DNA of 64,000 bases, taken from contig NZ_PDWT01000002.1 in assembly GCF_010093345.1 (NCBI RefSeq), positions 546,843 through 610,842 on the forward strand, written 5' to 3'. Origin of the DNA: Pseudoxanthomonas yeongjuensis (GTDB lineage: Bacteria; Pseudomonadota; Gammaproteobacteria; Xanthomonadales; Xanthomonadaceae). The notes beneath the pieces were generated by a model. It was given only the letters and a program-made list of their open reading frames with translations, was not told where the DNA came from and ran no database searches. Shown here piece by piece: positions 1-9,298 of the stretch. Within the stretch, counting starts at the first letter, position 1, and each line of letters starts with the position of its first letter. The position numbers and the translations under genes are program-made.

Positions 1-515
1 GGAGTTTGCGGGCCGAACAGCGGCAGGCCGCCGGTATTGGCCGGGCCGAAGCTGTTGGGCAAACCGTTACTGGTTCCGGCCGCAGGCAATTTCACCACCA
101 ACTTGCGGGTCTGCGGCGGGTAGCAGATGCCTGCATCCGCGCAGCCCTGGTATTTGACCTTCAGGGTGACGCTGTCGGCGTCGGCGGACGCCTTCCCGGC
201 GAGCACTCCGGTGAGGTCGTCGTGGTAGGTCTCCACGTCGCCGAAGAATTCATCGTGGTGGGCCTTGCCCTTGGGCAGTTGCAGCTTGCCGGCCTGGAAA
301 CCGGGGCCCTCCACCTGCACGTCGATCCGGTGGCGGTACAGGTAATAGCCATCGGCGACCTTCCACAGCACCTCGATGCGGTCGCGGGTGGGCGCGCTGG
401 CAGTGAGCACGAAGGCCTGGTCCACTGGCAGCAGGTCTTCTTCGCTGATCGCCTGGGCGGGATGCGCGACAAGCGCGAGCACGAACAGGGCCAACAGGCG
501 TTGCAGCAAGGTCAT
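1..515 (-). CDS. dsbD: Thiol:disulfide interchange protein DsbD, N-terminal part (runs off the left edge)
   Basis: Membrane reductase that moves electrons from cytoplasmic thioredoxin to periplasmic DsbC/CcmG-type proteins. Only the first ~171 residues are here. The protein opens with a signal peptide (MTLLQRLLALFVLALVAHP) and continues into the periplasmic alpha domain, whose signature YQGCADAGICYPP holds the two redox cysteines. The start ATG (515-513) follows an AGGAAAG ribosome site. The membrane and C-terminal thioredoxin domains would lie beyond base 1. It is transcribed away from groESL, 107 bases downstream of the XRE regulator on the same strand. The family call rests on the alpha-domain cysteine motif and is firm; completeness of the gene cannot be judged. 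Confidence 0.9.
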   Translation of the reverse strand, partial: MTLLQRLLALFVLALVAHPAQAISEEDLLPVDQAFVLTASAPTRDRIEVLWKVADGYYLYRHRIDVQVEGPGFQAGKLQLPKGKAHHDEFFGDVETYHDDLTGVLAGKASADADSVTLKVKYQGCADAGICYPPQTRKLVVKLPAAGTSNGLPNSFGPANTGGLPLFGPQT

Positions 516-621
516 CGGGTTACTTTCCTCAGCGATCTGCACGGGGCGGTCCGGGTCCGGGCGGGGGACCATGGGTGCCGGGTCGGACTTCGACCGTCGG
601 CACGTCGTGCAGTTCACAAGG

Positions 622-1050
622 TTAACCGCTGACGATGACTCCTGGCTTGGAAACCATGCCGCGGCGGCCATTGGCACGGCCTACCCGCTGGGCAGCGAGT
701 TCCTCCATCACCTCCAGCAGCGACAGCCGGGTACGCAGCGGTGCGGCCCTGAAGGCTTCGACCAGGCGGAATTCCAGCGGATCCTCGATCAGCAAGGCTT
801 CGGCGGTGGCGATCGAATCCAGCTGCATGTCCTTGGACAAGGGCATTTCGCCGCGACCGGTGGCCAGCCACTCGAACTGGGTGCCGGCCACCAAGGCGAT
901 TTCACGCAGGTGGGAAACGCTCGGATTCTTGCCCAACGGGGCTTCCCAGTGGCTGACCGCACTGCGTTGCACGCCTACCGCCTGCGCCAACTGGTTCTGG
1001 GACATGCCTGCCGCACGCCGGGCCAGTCGAATCCTTTCCTGTTGGGTCAT
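622..1050 (-). CDS. XRE-family helix-turn-helix transcriptional regulator
   Basis: A 142-residue regulator. Residues ~5-62 form a Cro/C1-type HTH (GMSQNQLAQAVGVQRSAVSHW is the helix-turn-helix core). The remainder is a helical C-terminal region without a recognised sensor domain and with a Lys/Arg-containing tail. It lies just upstream of dsbD on the same strand, so the two may share a transcript, but the 107-base gap leaves this open. Two small palindromes upstream (1110-1126, 1151-1165) are candidate operators. The target regulon is unknown; the XRE assignment is secure, the role is not. Confidence 0.85.
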   Translation of the reverse strand: MTQQERIRLARRAAGMSQNQLAQAVGVQRSAVSHWEAPLGKNPSVSHLREIALVAGTQFEWLATGRGEMPLSKDMQLDSIATAEALLIEDPLEFRLVEAFRAAPLRTRLSLLEVMEELAAQRVGRANGRRGMVSKPGVIVSG

Positions 1051-1109
1051 CGCCGCTCCCGGGCTTGGCTGCTTCGCAACCGCACCTTACTTAAGCTATG
1101 GGGCCAAAG

Positions 1110-1165
1110 GGTAGCTTTATGTTACCAATAGTATCTAGGTGAACAAAAATAGACATCATATGTCT
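1110..1165. promoter_or_regulatory. AT-rich control region with two palindromes upstream of the XRE gene
   Basis: The sequence is notably AT-rich for this genome. It holds an imperfect palindrome GGTAGCTTTATGTTACC (1110-1126) and a perfect one, AGACAT-CAT-ATGTCT (1151-1165). Small dyads of this kind upstream of an XRE gene are typical autoregulatory operators, but the assignment is inference from position and symmetry. Confidence 0.35.
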
Positions 1166-1384
1166 GCTTTTGGTGGCTGCTTCCATACTGTTTCTCGCGC
1201 GGATAGCAAAAATGGATTCCAGGTGACCGAAGGTCACTTTTTCCCACGGGCTTTTGCCTCGTCAACGCTCTCCTGGAGTGCTATCTCTACGGCCGCTGGC
1301 AGGAGGCCGGCTTCGACAAGGAGTCGGCGGGGGGAGAGGCTCGGGTGAGGTAACGCCAAGCAGGGACACGACACCATCTCCATA
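1166..1384. other. Intergenic stretch with a coding-like fragment but no supported gene
   Basis: Bases 1207-1350 give an open stretch without an ATG start whose second half (LLECYLYGRWQEAGF) looks protein-like and ends in TAA 35 bases before a strong terminator. It may be the 3' remnant of a lost gene or part of an RNA. I see no ribosome site and do not call a gene. Confidence 0.3.
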
Positions 1385-1422
1385 AGAGCGCGCATGCCCC
1401 TGTCATGTGCGCTCTTTTTTTT
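1385..1422 (+). terminator. Rho-independent terminator upstream of groES
   Basis: A 12-bp stem with one G-T pair (arms 1385-1396 and 1404-1415), a 7-base loop and a run of eight T. It points in the + direction, yet no complete + strand gene precedes it. It therefore either ends a lost gene or small RNA, or insulates groESL; the groESL promoter starts 6 bases after the T run. Confidence 0.8.
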
Positions 1423-1427
1423 GTGCC

Positions 1428-1456
1428 CTTGAAACGTCCCCGCGAGCGCCCCATCT
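1428..1456 (+). promoter_or_regulatory. Sigma-32 heat-shock promoter of groESL
   Basis: CTTGAAA (1428-1434), a 14-base spacer, then CCCCATCT (1449-1456). Both elements match the sigma-32 (RpoH) consensus CTTGAAA...CCCCATNT exactly. Transcription would start near 1463, upstream of the CIRCE operator and groES. Confidence 0.85.
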
Positions 1457-1497
1457 GTCCAGGATCCCGGCGTTGCCGGGTTTTTGTCCCTGCGAAG

Positions 1498-1524
1498 CTG
1501 GCACTCACCTGGTACGAGTGCTAA
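1498..1524. promoter_or_regulatory. CIRCE operator (HrcA binding site)
   Basis: CTGGCACTC, 9 bases, GAGTGCTAA. The right arm is a perfect CIRCE half-site and the left arm matches 7 of 9 bases of TTAGCACTC. It sits ~35 bases downstream of the expected sigma-32 transcription start and 47 bases ahead of groES, the normal place for HrcA repression. Confidence 0.85.
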
Positions 1525-1571
1525 CATCGCCGCCCCTTTCCCAGTGCAATCAATCACTTAAGAGGATTGAA

Positions 1572-1862
1572 ATGAGCAATATCAAGCCGTTGTACGACCG
1601 CGTCGTCATCAAGCGGGTCGAAGAAGAGAAGTTGTCCGCTGGCGGCATCGTCATTCCGGACTCCGCCACCGAGAAGCCGATCAAGGGCAACGTCATCGCT
1701 GTCGGCGACGGCAAGGCCCTGGACAACGGCAGCGTCCGCGCGCCCAAGGTGAAGGTCGGCGACCAGGTCCTGTTCGGCAAGTACAGCGGCACGGAAGTGA
1801 AGCTGGACGGTACCGATTACCTGGTGGTGAAGGAAGACGACATCTTCGCGATCCTCGGCTGA
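1572..1862 (+). CDS. groES: Co-chaperonin GroES
   Basis: The 96-residue lid of the GroEL folding chamber. The sequence is standard GroES: N-terminal [11 protein letters not shown], the mobile loop around [15 protein letters not shown], and the C-terminal strand [13 protein letters not shown]. The ATG at 1572 follows AGAGGATTGA, and its length is the family's usual one; an earlier in-frame ATG would run back through the promoter. First gene of the groES-groEL operon under sigma-32 and CIRCE control. It is separated from groEL by 123 bases that carry a REP-like palindrome. Confidence 0.98.
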   Translation: MSNIKPLYDRVVIKRVEEEKLSAGGIVIPDSATEKPIKGNVIAVGDGKALDNGSVRAPKVKVGDQVLFGKYSGTEVKLDGTDYLVVKEDDIFAILG

Positions 1863-1876
1863 TCCTTTTTTGGTTT

Positions 1877-3632
<1,756 letters not shown>

Positions 3633-3666
3633 TTCGGCCCGCCAGTTACCCAACTGGTTGTTGAAG

Positions 3667-3693
3667 AAAACCCCGCAGCGATGCGGGGTTTTT
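3667..3693 (+). terminator. Rho-independent terminator of groESL
   Basis: CCCCGC-AGCGAT-GCGGGG followed by TTTTTCTTT, with an A run on the 5' side; directly downstream of groEL. Confidence 0.9.
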
Positions 3694-3906
3694 CTTTGGA
3701 TGTCGCATCGATCAACGGCCCAGCAGGCGCGTTGTTCCCGTGCAACTAGAAACTCGATCTGGCAATGACGAAAAGACGGATTCCCGCTCTCTCCGCGATG
3801 TCGCCGTGATACCGCCATGGGGCCGCCGCCCGACAGGCTCCGCGTTGCTGTCTGCCTGCTGACGGCAACCTGGGGAAGTCCGCATGCGATTGACGGATTT
3901 GCAGGC

Positions 3907-5292
3907 ATGACGCTCCAGCGTCGCGTGATGGGCGCGCTGCTGGTGGCAGTCATCGTCCACTCGGCGCATTCCGTTCGCACCTGGCCTCGCGACTCGACAC
4001 GTTCACCGTCGATGAGCCGCGGCATATCATTTCTGGCACGTCCTACGTACGCAGCGACGATTTCCGCCTGAATCCGCAACATCCGCCCCTGGCCAAGCTG
4101 CGAGTGGGGTTAGCGATGCCGCGCGATTTCAAACCGCGGCCGACGCCCGTGCTGAAGGAAAAACTGCAGGAACGCGATTAGATCGAGGAGACATGTTCTT
4201 CGACAACGACTGTGCACGCGCGCAATGCGATGCGCGCATCGCGTGTGGTCGTTGCACGGCCTGCTGCTGTTCGACCTGGGATTGTTGCTGTGGCGTGCAT
4301 TCGGCCTGGCATGCGTGGCCGGAAGCCTGGTCCTCCTCGCCATCGAGCCCACCGTCGCGGCGCACCTGCCCGTGGTGATGGCCGATCCGCCGCTCGGCCA
4401 CATTGCTGGTCGCTGCAGTGTGCGGCGGCCTGCTGGCGGCGGACTGACGCTGGCGCTGTGTCGCCGGTTTCGGACTCGCGATCGGGCTGGCGCCGGGCGC
4501 GGAGCATTCGGCCTTGCCGGGCATCGCGGTGATCGCGCTGTTGCCGGTGGGTGCGGTCGTCATGGCCATCAGCGAAAAGCGTGTGCGGGAATACCACAAC
4601 GAACCGGTCGGCGGCAGCGACGGCGCTTGGGAATATTTCGACAACGAGGGCCTGGACCTGGGCCAGCGCTTCGGCGAACTGCACGCCTTCCACGACCGCG
4701 TGGTCGAACCCGGCGGCGAACCGTTGTATTCCAATTGCAGGGTCGGCGAAGAACAGATGCGCGCGGCCAGGTTCAATTATCGCCGTCGCGTCGAGAGCCT
4801 GGACGACACCAATGTCGAAGGCATCTATGAGGGGTACTACATCCATACCCGTTCCGACCATCGGCCATGAGCATCGGCTGGGATCCGAAGGTCGTGTTCA
4901 AGGGCCTGCAGCCGGTGGCCCGGTTCGGATTCGTCGAAGTCTGGCATGGGCGCCAGGTATTGCCGCGCACGCGCGCCGGCAGCATGGGCGGCAAGGTTTT
5001 CGAATACGTCTACAAGGACAATGACGACGACTGGGGATTGGTGGCGCGACGATTGGAGGAAGCGGCGGAATATTTCCCGCAATCGGCCAGCACCGCCATC
5101 GAATTCGGCAACGCGTATGTGCGCATGGGCGATGGTCCTGCGGCGATCCGCGCTTTCAGGCGACCGCTCGACCAGGACAAGGCGCCGGTCGATGCGCGCA
5201 TGCGCGAACAGATGCAGGCGCAGATCAGGCGGATCGAAGCCGGTGCGGATCTGTCGGCGATGAAGCCGTTGCGCAATCCGGAAATGGAGTAG
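3907..5292 (+). pseudogene. Decayed GT39/ArnT-like membrane glycosyltransferase with TPR-like tail
   Basis: Pieces of one protein are readable in order but in changing frames. First comes an N-terminal membrane segment from ATG 3907 (RRVMGALLVAVIVH). Next is the donor-binding loop FTVDEPRHIISGTSY...NPQHPPLAKL at ~3990-4100, closed by a stop near 4179. A membrane stretch follows (LHGLLLFDLGLLLWRAFGLA, ~4250-4400), then a soluble part (4514-4870) and a final piece 4867-5292 that includes a tetratricopeptide-like tail (FPQSASTAIEFGNAYVRMGD). Polyprenyl-phosphate-sugar glycosyltransferases of the GT39/PMT type share the DE...NPEHPPL pattern. At least three frameshifts plus the stop argue for a pseudogene; the last two segments could still be translated but should not work alone. 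Confidence 0.65.
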
Positions 5293-5352
5293 CGACGGCA
5301 GGCATCGCCGCAGTCGTTGCCGGCCCGACGCGGCTTCGGGCATGCTGCTGCG

Positions 5353-7533
5353 ATGAACCCTTCTTCTGGAACCAAGCGTCGCCTGTTGCGTTGGACAGGG
5401 TGGGCGCTGCTGGCGCTGGTCGTCCTGTACGCGCTTTACCTGCTGGCCGGCAACCTGTTCCTCAACACATCGCTTGGCCAAGCGGCGCTCAATCGCCAAC
5501 CGGAAAAATTCCAGATGCGGTGGGCGCGCGGGTCGACCTGGTGGCCGGGCCGGGTGTCGCTGTCCGGGGTTGAGCTGGAGGGCCATGCGCGCCACACCCG
5601 ATGGTCGATCCGCGCCGCTGGCGTCCGCGGCAGGATCGGATTGCTGCCGTTGCTGCGCAGGGAAGTGCACGTTCCCCATGTGTGGGTCGTCGATGCCACC
5701 GCTGCCGTCGACCAGGTCGATGCGGAACAACCTGCGCCGGTCCCGCGCCCGGGCGGCTGGACGCTGCGCTTCGACCGCATCGCCAGCGATACGATCCAGC
5801 GCGGCAGCTTCGGCAAGCTGTTGCTGGAGGGCAAGGGCAGCGCGGAATTCGGCTTCGTCAAGCAACTGCGTGGCGGACCGATGGAAGTGCTGCCCTCGAC
5901 GGTGAAGTTCAGCGGCGCGCACTTGACCCAGGAGGGCCGGGAATACCTGCGCGACGGCAGGCTCGATGCCCGTTTCGCCATCGCCCGCCATACCCGCGCG
6001 CAGGCGCAGGGGTTGGACAAGCTGCGTTTGAGCGATATCGAACTGGAGTTGCAGGGCACGACCGCCGCATTGGCGGTGGCGCTGGACGCCAAGGGGCAAG
6101 GCACTTTCAAGACCGTGCCCGGCCAGGGGCAGGCGAAGGCGGGCCTGAAATTTTCCCGCGGCGTGTTGGCGCCGGGTAGCCGGTTGCGCTGGCAGATGCC
6201 GCTGATCAGCACCGACCCCAAGGGCGTGACCCACACCGACCATGTGCAGGTCGCGTTGCAGGTCGATCGCGACATGGCGCTTACCGTGTACATGCCGCCG
6301 CAGGCGGATGGCGCGTTCGGCCTGGACGCGGATCTGCGGATCGCGGGCAACCAGGTTCCACTCAAGGATTTCGGCAGTGTGCTGCCGCGCACCTCTGGTC
6401 ATGTGGCAGGCCAATGGCGGTTTTCCTCGTTGCGCTGGCTGGGGCGTTTCTTCACCAAGGCACCGTGGCTGACGCTGGATGGTGCGGGCGATGTCACTGC
6501 CGATGTGCAGGTGGCGAACGGCAAGGTCGCCGCCGGCAGCAAGTTCAGCGTGCCGGAGGTAGCCGTGGTGGCCGAGGTGATGAGCAATCGCATCGAGGGC
6601 CGCGGACGTGCTGACGGACGCTTCGACGCTGGCGCCAACGGTGGATTGCTTCCCACGTTGAACATCGTGCTCAGCCATTTCAACGTCGCCGCCAACGACA
6701 ACCTGCATGCTCCCTACGTGCAAGGCAACGACCTGCATCTGGACGTGGCCGCGGGCGAAGACCTGGCCGCATTGCGCGATTCGCTGCGCGCGCATCTGAC
6801 CTTCAGGGGTGCCCGCATCCCGGACCTGCGCATCTACAACCGCTATCTGCCCAGCCAGCACCTGCGCTTCGAGGGCGGCAGCGGCGTGCTGAGCGGCGAC
6901 CTGCACCTGGATGCCCAGGGCGACATCGGCCGCGGCTGGATCCGGGTGAACGGACGCAAGGCGCGGATGCGCGTGGCCGGCATGACCCTGCGCGGAGACA
7001 TCGACATCAACACGCGATTGCGGCGCGCCGACCTGGCCAACCGCAATTTCGCCGTCGACGGCAGCAGCATTGCCCTGGACAACATCAGCTTCAGCGAGCC
7101 CGGCGGCGAAACCCGCGGCGGCTGGTGGGCGCGCATCGACCTGCCGCGTGCGCGCATGGACTGGGACAAGCCGCTCGACATCGGCGGTACCGCCAGCGTG
7201 AGGATGAAGGATGTCGGCTTCCTGCTGTCGCTGTTTTCGCGGCAGAAGGAATATCCCAAATGGGTATTCAAGCTGATCGACGCCGGCCAGGCGCAGGTGC
7301 AGGGCAGGGTGCAGTGGCAACGCGACACCTTGGTGCTGGATCGCATCACCGCCAATAACGACCGCTTCGACCTGCAGGCGCGGCTGCGCCTTCGCGGACA
7401 ACGACGCGATGGCAGCCTGTATGCGAAATGGGGCGTGTTGAGCATGGCGGTGCAGGCGGAGGGTCCGAAGAACCGGTTCCACCTGTTACGCGCCCGGCAG
7501 TGGTACGACGCACAACCGGAGCTGCGGCCGTAG
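5353..7533 (+). CDS. Large membrane-anchored AsmA/YdbH-like envelope protein
   Basis: A 726-residue protein with one N-terminal membrane anchor (WALLALVVLYALYLLAGNLF, residues ~14-35) and a long, beta-rich periplasmic domain. The alternating hydrophobic strands with repeated Gly/Asp turns resemble the AsmA/TamB/YhdP/YdbH superfamily, whose members form hydrophobic-groove bridges for phospholipid transport between membranes. No enzymatic motif is seen. The ATG at 5353 was chosen because the hydrophobic anchor follows it directly; upstream in-frame sequence is not protein-like. It stands alone, after the pseudogene and before a long gap. The superfamily call is from overall pattern, not a signature motif, so moderate. 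Confidence 0.55.
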   Translation: MNPSSGTKRRLLRWTGWALLALVVLYALYLLAGNLFLNTSLGQAALNRQPEKFQMRWARGSTWWPGRVSLSGVELEGHARHTRWSIRAAGVRGRIGLLPLLRREVHVPHVWVVDATAAVDQVDAEQPAPVPRPGGWTLRFDRIASDTIQRGSFGKLLLEGKGSAEFGFVKQLRGGPMEVLPSTVKFSGAHLTQEGREYLRDGRLDARFAIARHTRAQAQGLDKLRLSDIELELQGTTAALAVALDAKGQGTFKTVPGQGQAKAGLKFSRGVLAPGSRLRWQMPLISTDPKGVTHTDHVQVALQVDRDMALTVYMPPQADGAFGLDADLRIAGNQVPLKDFGSVLPRTSGHVAGQWRFSSLRWLGRFFTKAPWLTLDGAGDVTADVQVANGKVAAGSKFSVPEVAVVAEVMSNRIEGRGRADGRFDAGANGGLLPTLNIVLSHFNVAANDNLHAPYVQGNDLHLDVAAGEDLAALRDSLRAHLTFRGARIPDLRIYNRYLPSQHLRFEGGSGVLSGDLHLDAQGDIGRGWIRVNGRKARMRVAGMTLRGDIDINTRLRRADLANRNFAVDGSSIALDNISFSEPGGETRGGWWARIDLPRARMDWDKPLDIGGTASVRMKDVGFLLSLFSRQKEYPKWVFKLIDAGQAQVQGRVQWQRDTLVLDRITANNDRFDLQARLRLRGQRRDGSLYAKWGVLSMAVQAEGPKNRFHLLRARQWYDAQPELRP

Positions 7534-7794
7534 AACTCTGCAAGGCGCGCGATCAAACGCGGCCCTCCCTGTTCAGTTTTGTGCGCCATCACTCCGGCAG
7601 CCATGCGCCCGTACCGCCTCCTGGATTTCACGATGCGCAAACATCCAGTTGGCACAAGGGCTGTAACCGTTCTCACAAAATCGGCCTGAAAGCGCAGCTA
7701 CTGAACCCTTGGGTACTGTTTTGCACTGCAGCGTGCATGAGCCGCGAGGCCTCCTTCACGATGCTCGCGCATCCCGACGTGGGGGAGGGAGCAA
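7534..7794. other. Non-coding stretch ending in a terminator; possible small RNA
   Basis: No convincing gene in either direction. Because the stretch runs into a strong + strand terminator (7795-7828) with no complete gene before it other than the AsmA-like gene 260 bases back, it may be a long 3' untranslated region or carry a small RNA. I recognise no known RNA family. Confidence 0.3.
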
Positions 7795-7828
7795 GCCCGC
7801 AACTGGCCTAGCCATTGCGGGCTTTTTT
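7795..7828 (+). terminator. Rho-independent terminator
   Basis: GCCCGCAA (7795-7802) pairs perfectly with TTGCGGGC (7815-7822); 12-base loop, then six T. It lies 262 bases after the AsmA-like gene. Confidence 0.8.
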
Positions 7829-7884
7829 GTGGCTGTTTGAAACTCGTCTAACGCTTCCGTGATCGGAGGCTTGCGGGAGCGGCC

Positions 7885-8033
7885 GTAGGAGCGACGTGAG
7901 TCGCGAGCGTGATTCTTCCCTCTGGCCGGGCGCATCCGCCGATACGTCGTCGTGTCGCTGACCCTGTCGCGGCCCTTCCCGCACCGCGCGAAGGCTTGGG
8001 AGTGGATTCGGTCGCGACTCACGTCACTCCTAC
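7885..8033. repeat. REP-like inverted repeat (GTAGGAGCGACGTGAGTCGC family)
   Basis: The left arm begins GTAGGAGCGACGTGAGTCGC at 7885; the right arm GCGACTCACGTCACTCCTAC ends at 8033. Another copy lies at 61690-61790. The right end is 32 bases ahead of lipA. Confidence 0.8.
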
Positions 8034-8065
8034 GTCCGCAGCGCCGGAGGGGCTAGAATTGCGGC

Positions 8066-9097
8066 ATGAGCAACGATGCCAACGCCCGTCCGGTTTCCCC
8101 ACGGGAAATCCCCCTGCAAGTAGTTACTTCCACCGGGCCGGCAGCCCCCTCGCTGGAAACCGGTGTGAAACAGATGGGCGGCGACAAGATCGCCCGTTCG
8201 CCGGTGCAGTTCCTCGATGCGCCGGTGCTGCGCAAGCCTTCCTGGATCCGGGTACGCATCCCCAGCGACGGTTCCGTGGCGCGGCTCAAGGCCAGGCTGC
8301 GGGAAAACCGCCTGGTCACGGTCTGCGAGGAAGCCAGCTGCCCCAACATCCACGAGTGTTTCAGCCACGGCACCGCCACCTTCATGATCCTGGGCGAGGT
8401 CTGCACCCGGCGCTGCTCGTTCTGCGACGTGGCCCACGGCCGTCCCAAGCCGCCCGATGCCGGCGAGCCGCTGAGCCTGGCCACCACCGTCGCCGACATG
8501 GGCCTGAAATACGTGGTGGTGACCTCGGTGGACCGCGACGACCTGCGCGATGGCGGCGCCCAGCATTTCGTCGATTGCATCGCCGCGATCCGCGAGCACT
8601 CGCCGAAGACCAGGATCGAGATCCTGACCCCCGACTTCCGCGGCAAGGGCCGCATGGACCGGGCCCTGGAAATCCTGGCGGCGAACCCGCCGGACGTGTT
8701 CAACCACAACATCGAGACCGTGCCGGACCTGTATTCCAACGTCCGCCCCGGTGCCGATTACCAGTGGTCGCTGACCTTGCTGCAGAAATTCAAGCAGCAG
8801 CATCCCGGGCTGCCGACCAAGTCCGGGATCATGCTCGGCCTGGGCGAAACCCTGGAGCAGGTCCAGGCCACCCTGCGCGACCTGCGCGCGCACGACGTGG
8901 ACATGATCACCATCGGCCAGTACCTGCAGCCCACCGCCCACCACCACCCGGTGCTGCGCTACTGGACTCCGGACGAGTTCAAGGAACTGGAGCTGTACGG
9001 CAACGCGCTGGGCTTCAGCCACGTCGCCTCCGGCCCATTGGTGCGCTCCTCGTACCATGCCGATCGCCAGGCCATGGAAGCCGGCGTCGCTGGCTGA
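8066..9097 (+). CDS. lipA: Lipoyl synthase LipA
   Basis: Radical-SAM enzyme that inserts two sulfurs into octanoyl groups on lipoyl-dependent enzymes. At 343 residues it is normal length. It has the family-specific auxiliary cluster motif [12 protein letters not shown] and the radical-SAM motif [10 protein letters not shown], then [16 protein letters not shown] and the GLGETLEQV segment. The C-terminal Ser that ligates the auxiliary cluster lies in [11 protein letters not shown]. The ATG at 8066 gives a usual N-terminal extension. lipB, often next to lipA, is not in this window; the upstream gap is filled by a REP pair, so lipA is probably a single-gene unit. Confidence 0.98.
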   Translation: MSNDANARPVSPREIPLQVVTSTGPAAPSLETGVKQMGGDKIARSPVQFLDAPVLRKPSWIRVRIPSDGSVARLKARLRENRLVTVCEEASCPNIHECFSHGTATFMILGEVCTRRCSFCDVAHGRPKPPDAGEPLSLATTVADMGLKYVVVTSVDRDDLRDGGAQHFVDCIAAIREHSPKTRIEILTPDFRGKGRMDRALEILAANPPDVFNHNIETVPDLYSNVRPGADYQWSLTLLQKFKQQHPGLPTKSGIMLGLGETLEQVQATLRDLRAHDVDMITIGQYLQPTAHHHPVLRYWTPDEFKELELYGNALGFSHVASGPLVRSSYHADRQAMEAGVAG

Positions 9098-9298
9098 AGT
9101 CGCCGGCTGGATTGATGGCTGGAGTTATTGACTGAACAGGGTCCGTCCGCACGACGGCCGGCAAACGCGGTATTCACACCCGGTCGGCGCTGCGCGGCTA
9201 GTCTGCGGGTCAAGATGACAAGCTTGGCAACTTCCGGCACTGTCATCCGGTCCAAGCTTGTCGCAGTCTCCCTTTGCCCTCCAGGCCCGAGTAGTCGA

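Noticed and set aside
1139..1348. A 69-residue protein upstream of groES
   Set aside because: No ribosome site, unnatural composition, and a better protein-like frame overlaps it without a start.
8030..9058. Long open frame antisense to lipA
   Set aside because: Shadow of the lipA codon bias; lipA is supported by its cluster motifs.
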